A stretch of 64,000 nt of DNA from Chitinophaga sp. sic0106 (GTDB lineage Bacteria > Bacteroidota > Bacteroidia > Chitinophagales > Chitinophagaceae). Positions within the stretch are counted from its first letter, which is position 1. Every line of letters begins with the position of its first letter. Positions 60,146 to 64,000 of this stretch are shown piece by piece. The notes under the pieces were generated by a model that saw nothing but the letters and a program-made list of their open reading frames with translations, was not told the DNA's origin and made no database searches. The position numbers and the translations under genes were made by a program. The stretch spans positions 1-64,000 of the forward strand of contig NZ_JAHUWJ010000020.1 of the NCBI RefSeq assembly GCF_019219075.1, in the 5' to 3' direction.

Positions 60146-62182
60146 ATGAAACGCTTAACCCGAAACAGGAATATAGGAATCATGGCCCATGTAGATGCAG
60201 GTAAAACCACCGTCACCGAACGTATGCTGTATTATACCGGCCTTACTCATAAATTAGGTAGTGTAGATGAAGGGAACACCGTAATGGACAGTGACCCGCA
60301 GGAAGAAAAACGTGGTATCACTATTTCCTCCGCAGCGATTACCACCTATTGGAACGATCACCAGATTAATATTATTGATACGCCAGGTCACGTGGACTTT
60401 ACCGCTGAAGTGGAAAGGTCGCTGCGTGTGCTCGATGGCGGAGTCGTGGTGTTTTGTGCCAAATCAGGCGTACAACCGCAATCTGAAACGGTATGGCGCC
60501 AGGCCGATAAATATAACGTGCCACGCATTGTGTTGATCAATAAAATGGACCGGCAAGGGGCCGACTTCCAAAGGGTATTAAACGAAGTACGGGATGTGCT
60601 GAAAGCCAACGCCGTACCGGTACAAATCCCCATCGGTGCTGAAGATGATTTCAAAGGGCTGATTGACCTCGTTAACATGCAGGCACTGATTTGGAATAGT
60701 GATGATGGTAAACAGTTTACTGTGAGCGAAATCCCTGCTACGCTGTTGTCTGCCGCCCTTCAGGCAAAACAGATGCTGCTGGAAGAACTATCCCTTGTGG
60801 ATGAGGTGATCTTCGAAAAGTATACAGTTGATCCGGACAGTATAACCGTATCGGACATACGTAGTGCTATTCGTAAAGCAACTTTGACAGGTACCTTGAT
60901 ACCCGTACTGGCTGCTGCCGCCTATCGTAATAAAGGTGTGCAACCTTTGCTGGACGCGGTAGTTGATTACCTGCCTGCACCCGAAGATATAGCTACCATT
61001 CATGTGGCTGATCCGGAGCAGGAACTGGAAGTAAGTGTGGAAGGTCCGCTTGCTGCCCTGGCATTCAAGGTTATGGCTGATGATTATGCGGGTAAATTGA
61101 CGTTGGTAAGAGTATATACCGGTACACTTCGTACAGGCGATACCGTATGGAATAGCCGCACCGGTAAACGCGTAAGAGTAAGCCGCCTGTTGCGCATTAT
61201 GTCGGATAAGTTTGAACCAGTGGAAAGTATCGAAGCAGGCGACATCGGCGCTATCGTAGGACTGAAAGAGGTACGCACCGGGGATACATTATCCGCGGGC
61301 GACCAACCGCTCACGCTGGAAAGGATCCACTTTCCCGAGCCGATGATCGGTTATGCGATCGAACCTAAGCTGGCAAAAGATGCGAACCGCCTGGGTGAAG
61401 TACTGGCACGACTCGTGGACGAAGATCCTACCCTACAGGTTACCGTGGATGAGGTGTCGGGTCAAACCATCCTGAAAGGTATGGGAGAGCTGCACCTGGA
61501 AGTTGTCCTGGAAAAAATGGCCACGCAATATCAGCTGGATGTTAACAGGGGACAACCACAGATTGCCTATAAGGAACTATTCACCACCACTGTTACACAT
61601 AAGGAAGTGTACAGGAAACAGAACGGAGGCTCCGGTAGCTTTGCTGCTATCGAGTTTGAAATGGGACCTCGGGAAGATGGTAAGGCCGGCCTGGAATTCA
61701 TCAACGAAATCAGGGGTGGTGCCATTCCGAAGGAATTCATCCCTTCTGTTCAGAAAGGTTTTGAAACTGCCATGAAAGCAGGTGTGCTGGCAGGCCACCC
61801 ATTACAGGGTATGCGAATACGTTTGTTTGATGGTAGTATCCATGAAAAGGATTCTCACGCACTCGACTTTGAACATGTCGCCCTCTTAGGATTCAAGAGT
61901 GTTGCGTCACTAGCCAGGCCGAAACTGCTAGAGCCAATCATGCAAGTGGAGGTAACGCTGCCGGAAGAGTTCACCGGTGCTATCACAGGCGATCTGAACA
62001 GGCGTCGTGGTGTGGTCCGTCAAATTGAAATGAAAGGAAACGCACAGGTTATAAAAGCGGCAGTTCCCCTTGCGGAATTGTTTGGTTATGTGACCGTGTT
62101 AAGAACGTTGTCGTCCGGAAGGGCTGCCGCCTCGGTAACTTTTAGTGATTACCAGGTGGCTCCTGCAAGCGTAGTAGCATAG
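60146..62182 (+). CDS. fusA: stand-alone elongation factor G paralogue
   Basis: A 678-residue translational GTPase with all G motifs: AHVDAGKTT (14-22), RGITI (56-60), DTPGHVDF (78-85) and NKMD (132-135). The fifth motif reads AAAA near 256-259, where typical EF-G has a Ser-Ala. Domains II to V are complete, ending [19 protein letters not shown]. It is not beside rpsL or rpsG, so it is likely a second EF-G and not the housekeeping copy (inference). In Bacteroides thetaiotaomicron a second EF-G supports translation during carbon starvation without GTP hydrolysis; whether this is its orthologue cannot be told here. Expression appears controlled by the leader attenuator. Confidence 0.9.
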   Translation: MKRLTRNRNIGIMAHVDAGKTTVTERMLYYTGLTHKLGSVDEGNTVMDSDPQEEKRGITISSAAITTYWNDHQINIIDTPGHVDFTAEVERSLRVLDGGVVVFCAKSGVQPQSETVWRQADKYNVPRIVLINKMDRQGADFQRVLNEVRDVLKANAVPVQIPIGAEDDFKGLIDLVNMQALIWNSDDGKQFTVSEIPATLLSAALQAKQMLLEELSLVDEVIFEKYTVDPDSITVSDIRSAIRKATLTGTLIPVLAAAAYRNKGVQPLLDAVVDYLPAPEDIATIHVADPEQELEVSVEGPLAALAFKVMADDYAGKLTLVRVYTGTLRTGDTVWNSRTGKRVRVSRLLRIMSDKFEPVESIEAGDIGAIVGLKEVRTGDTLSAGDQPLTLERIHFPEPMIGYAIEPKLAKDANRLGEVLARLVDEDPTLQVTVDEVSGQTILKGMGELHLEVVLEKMATQYQLDVNRGQPQIAYKELFTTTVTHKEVYRKQNGGSGSFAAIEFEMGPREDGKAGLEFINEIRGGAIPKEFIPSVQKGFETAMKAGVLAGHPLQGMRIRLFDGSIHEKDSHALDFEHVALLGFKSVASLARPKLLEPIMQVEVTLPEEFTGAITGDLNRRRGVVRQIEMKGNAQVIKAAVPLAELFGYVTVLRTLSSGRAAASVTFSDYQVAPASVVA

Positions 62183-62193
62183 TGCTTAGTAGA

Positions 62194-62226
62194 AGCAGGT
62201 GATTCCGGAAGGGTCACCTGCTTTTT
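62194..62226 (+). terminator. intrinsic terminator of elongation factor G
   Basis: Perfect 9-bp arms AGCAGGTGA (62194-62202) and TCACCTGCT (62214-62222) with T-run at the end, 11 bp after the stop codon. Confidence 0.88.
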
Positions 62227-62245
62227 AATTTTGAGGTTTTTTGTG

Positions 62246-62253
62246 TATTTTTG
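62246..62253 (+). promoter_or_regulatory. candidate -7 box of the UPF0175/DUF3368 pair
   Basis: TATTTTTG matches TAnnTTTG and lies 46 bp before the antitoxin start, directly after the terminator of elongation factor G. A TTTTG (62229-62233) is too close (12 bases) for a normal -33 box. Confidence 0.35.
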
Positions 62254-62299
62254 AATACTGCCCCAAAACTTGGTTTTTAGGCTTAAAACAGAGATTAAA

Positions 62300-62527
62300 A
62301 TGACAACAATAACGCTTAATGTTCCTGATAAAGTAGATCTTGATCCGAGGGAGACAGCACGGTTCCTGGCGGCCAAGCTTTTTGAGGTAGGACGGCTTTC
62401 TTTAGGACAGGCCGCTCAAATGGCTGGTTTATCCAAGTCTGCATTTGCGGAAGTTTTGGGAGATTATGATGTATCTCTTATCAATTATTCAATTTCCGAT
62501 ATAAGAAGAGATGCTTCAAACATATAA
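62300..62527 (+). CDS. UPF0175 family antitoxin
   Basis: A 75-residue protein from the ATG giving MTTITLNVPDKV; a 10-residue upstream extension lacks support. The UPF0175 pattern is clear: LDPRETARFLAAKLFEVGRLSLGQAAQMAGLSKSAFAEVLGDYDVSLINY, a ribbon followed by a helix-turn-helix-like core. These are DNA-binding antitoxins partnered by PIN-domain toxins. It overlaps the downstream DUF3368 gene by 17 bp. Confidence 0.9.
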   Translation: MTTITLNVPDKVDLDPRETARFLAAKLFEVGRLSLGQAAQMAGLSKSAFAEVLGDYDVSLINYSISDIRRDASNI

Positions 62528-62975
62528 TGTTGTAATCGCAGATACTAGTTGTTTTATCCTTTTGGATAAAATCAATGAGTTGGAACTGTTGCACAAGCTT
62601 TTTGGTGATATCATGACGACCGATACTATCGCTATTGAGTTCGGTAAACCTTTGCCAGTTTGGGTGCATATAAAAGAAGTTGCTGATTTACATTACCAGA
62701 ATATTTTAGAGTTAGAGGTTGACAAAGGGGAGGCCAGTGCTATTTCGCTGGCAATTGAAACGGGGTTGGCGTTATTAATCCTTGATGATTTAAAAGCGCG
62801 AAAAGTAGCAGATAAATTACTATTAACTTATACAGGAACTTTGGGGCTATTGTTAAAGGCCAAAGAAAAAGGACTTATAACTGCTGTTAGGCCGATTCTT
62901 GAAAAAATTCAAAATACAAATTTCAGATTTTCAAAAAATGTGTTTGCTGATATTTTGAAAGTGGCAGGCGAATGA
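62511..62975 (+). CDS. DUF3368 PIN-domain toxin
   Basis: A 154-residue PIN-like protein. Acidic residues of the nuclease site are visible: VIADTSCFILLDK, IAIEFGKPLP, DKGEASAISLA and LLILDDLKARKVAD. This is the standard partner of UPF0175. It likely cleaves RNA when freed from the antitoxin; specificity is unknown. The 17-bp overlap with the antitoxin gene supports a coupled pair. Confidence 0.88.
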   Translation: MLQTYNVVIADTSCFILLDKINELELLHKLFGDIMTTDTIAIEFGKPLPVWVHIKEVADLHYQNILELEVDKGEASAISLAIETGLALLILDDLKARKVADKLLLTYTGTLGLLLKAKEKGLITAVRPILEKIQNTNFRFSKNVFADILKVAGE

Positions 62976-63057
62976 AATCGGAGATGAAAACTTTGATTTA
63001 ATTTTCAAATTCTTAATATCTCCCTGATAATCATCTCTATAACTCCAAAATCCTCCC

Positions 63058-63065
63058 TATCTTTG
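63058..63065 (+). promoter_or_regulatory. candidate -7 box for the 63104 lipoprotein gene
   Basis: TATCTTTG is a perfect TAnnTTTG match 39 bp before the start codon. No TTTG occurs at the expected distance upstream. Confidence 0.4.
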
Positions 63066-63103
63066 CCGCTTCATTAACCCGAATTTTAATCATTTTATTT
63101 TCT

Positions 63104-63640
63104 ATGCAAAAACATTGGAACCTGCTCTGTATTAGCGTATTTGTATTATTTCTGGCCGCCTGCGCACCCGTATCTCCGCAGAAATTTTTTGAACAGGCAG
63201 TATTAAACACCAACCTGATAAACGACTTTGATCCGACATCATTTGGTAAAACACTGGAACAAAATACCATCGAATATCCAGATATTCCATCCAGTAAAAA
63301 GAAAGGCGACGAAGCGCAGGAAGCGGTAAAAACAAAAATCCTCACTTCAGAACGCGCACTGGAAAACATCAAGAAACTCTCCACCAACGACGACGAAACC
63401 AAAGCAATCAAGGAGAATTCGATCGCTCTTTTCGAAATGGTAATACCAGTGTATAAAAATGAGTACATGCAATATGCTAAGCTCTGTGATACAAAAGGGT
63501 CCGACGAAGAAAAGGCGGCTATCCTGACTAAGATCGAACAGGACTATGCGCCTAAAGTATATCAGCAGCTGGATGCACTGTACCAGAAAGGAAAAGTATA
63601 TGCTGAAAAAAATGATATTAATGTGAACTGGGGGAGATAG
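63104..63640 (+). CDS. lipoprotein of unknown function
   Basis: A 178-residue lipoprotein with lipobox FLAAC (Cys20). The mature part is mostly helical and acidic, with EAQEAVKTKILTSERALENIKKL, and YMQYAKLCDTKGSDEEKAAILTKIEQDYAPKVYQQLDALYQKG. The pattern resembles small helical-bundle surface lipoproteins of this phylum. I do not recognise a named family. It is transcribed alone. Confidence 0.75.
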   Translation: MQKHWNLLCISVFVLFLAACAPVSPQKFFEQAVLNTNLINDFDPTSFGKTLEQNTIEYPDIPSSKKKGDEAQEAVKTKILTSERALENIKKLSTNDDETKAIKENSIALFEMVIPVYKNEYMQYAKLCDTKGSDEEKAAILTKIEQDYAPKVYQQLDALYQKGKVYAEKNDINVNWGR

Positions 63641-63657
63641 TAACTGTTACTCCCAAA

Positions 63658-63694
63658 CGAAGGTGTTGCATCGCATCACGGCGCTACACCTTCG
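63658..63694 (+). terminator. hairpin after the lipoprotein gene
   Basis: Perfect 9-bp arms CGAAGGTGT (63658-63666) and ACACCTTCG (63686-63694) with a 19-base loop but no T-run. A weak terminator or mRNA-end stem. Confidence 0.4.
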
Positions 63695-63757
63695 AACTGA
63701 CCTTCTCAACAAACCATTTTGACCCGCTCACCAAACCTCCCATCCTCCACTCATCCG

Positions 63758-63765
63758 TAATTTTG
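63758..63765 (+). promoter_or_regulatory. candidate -7 box of the SDR gene
   Basis: TAATTTTG matches TAnnTTTG and predicts an RNA start near 63772, 14 bases before the start codon. No convincing -33 box. Confidence 0.45.
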
Positions 63766-63785
63766 TATTACAAAAATACTAACAG

Positions 63786-64000
63786 ATGAGAAAAGTACTT
63801 ATCACCGGCGCAAACAAAGGACTAGGCTATGAACTGGCAAAATACTTACTGCAACAGGGCTATTTCGTTTACCTCGGCGCAAGAAACAAAGCACTCGGAC
63901 AACAGGCAGTAGCTACCCTGCAACGGGAAGGCCTCACCAACAGCGCATTCCTGGAAATAGACCTGGCCAATCAGGCGTCTATTACCCACGCTGCTGCTAC
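63786..64000 (+). CDS. short-chain dehydrogenase/reductase (5' part, runs off the window)
   Basis: The first 71 codons of an SDR: VLITGANKGLGYELAKYLLQQG is the Rossmann TGxxxGxG cofactor motif, followed by YLGARNKALGQQAVATL and FLEIDLANQASI, which carries the Asp that binds the adenine ring. The Arg after GA (GARN) favours NADP. Substrate cannot be told, because the catalytic Tyr and the C-terminal half lie outside the window. Confidence 0.9.
   Translation, partial: MRKVLITGANKGLGYELAKYLLQQGYFVYLGARNKALGQQAVATLQREGLTNSAFLEIDLANQASITHAAA

Noticed and set aside
1-64000. CRISPR arrays, tRNA or rRNA genes, insertion sequences, phage genes
   Set aside because: I looked for regularly spaced repeats, cloverleaf-type sequences, transposase and integrase motifs, and found none.

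Overview
The window reads as a chromosomal segment of a free-living, polysaccharide-degrading Bacteroidota, most likely a Chitinophaga-like member of the Chitinophagaceae (inference). Signs are three SusC/SusD pairs, an ECF sigma/FecR/STN-SusC cascade, many Sec lipoproteins with a Cys-Lys-Lys start, WG-repeat proteins, LytS/LytTR regulators, and promoter -7 boxes of the form TAnnTTTG. I see no rRNA, tRNA, CRISPR array, transposase, integrase or phage gene.

Layout. 1-7166: an LTA-synthase-like membrane sulfatase-fold enzyme, an orphan OmpR regulator, a PL14-like lyase lipoprotein, a secreted HAD phosphatase, an NTF2-like protein with an MgtC-family membrane protein, and a pseudo-receiver protein. 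7167-13539: a small pectin-type locus (SusC, SusD, pectinesterase) flanked by striking hairpins. 13606-18814: two tandem WG-repeat proteins and a lipocalin. 19148-27651: a five-gene operon with a gingipain-like peptidase carrying HEAT repeats, a secreted unknown, a TonB-dependent receptor, a DUF4876-type lipoprotein and a DUF6850-type barrel; this is the best candidate here for an undescribed functional system. 27669-27744: an interlocked inverted-repeat element. 27760-31615: a GH95-like enzyme with altered catalytic residues, a double DUF4440-like protein and an orphan cytosolic protein. 31687-35124: a leftward operon for a haem-binding/cytochrome P460 protein, a lipoprotein, a DUF1223 protein, an alpha/beta hydrolase and Ohr. 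35379-37143: a LytS/LytTR pair. 37292-55797: a large polysaccharide-utilisation region with sigma factor, anti-sigma, two SusCD pairs, a CE15 esterase, a secreted toroid enzyme, a lipocalin-like protein, an XRE-cupin regulator, an arylsulfatase and a second HAD phosphatase. 55849-64000: DUF2200, a zeta-toxin-type pair, a DeoR regulator facing nudK, an esterase, a stand-alone elongation factor G behind a long leader, a UPF0175/DUF3368 toxin-antitoxin pair, a lipoprotein, and the start of an SDR gene.

How it works together. STN-SusC to FecR to ECF sigma forms a substrate-sensing loop for the second PUL; the CE15 esterase, toroid enzyme and sulfatase suggest an esterified, sulfated or uronic-acid-containing glycan (inference). 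The first PUL points to pectin. The most mechanistically explicit regulatory signal is the elongation factor G leader (59723-60145): a consensus promoter, upstream ORFs including one with four consecutive Ile codons, and mutually exclusive antiterminator/terminator stems, together the architecture of ribosome-mediated transcription attenuation.
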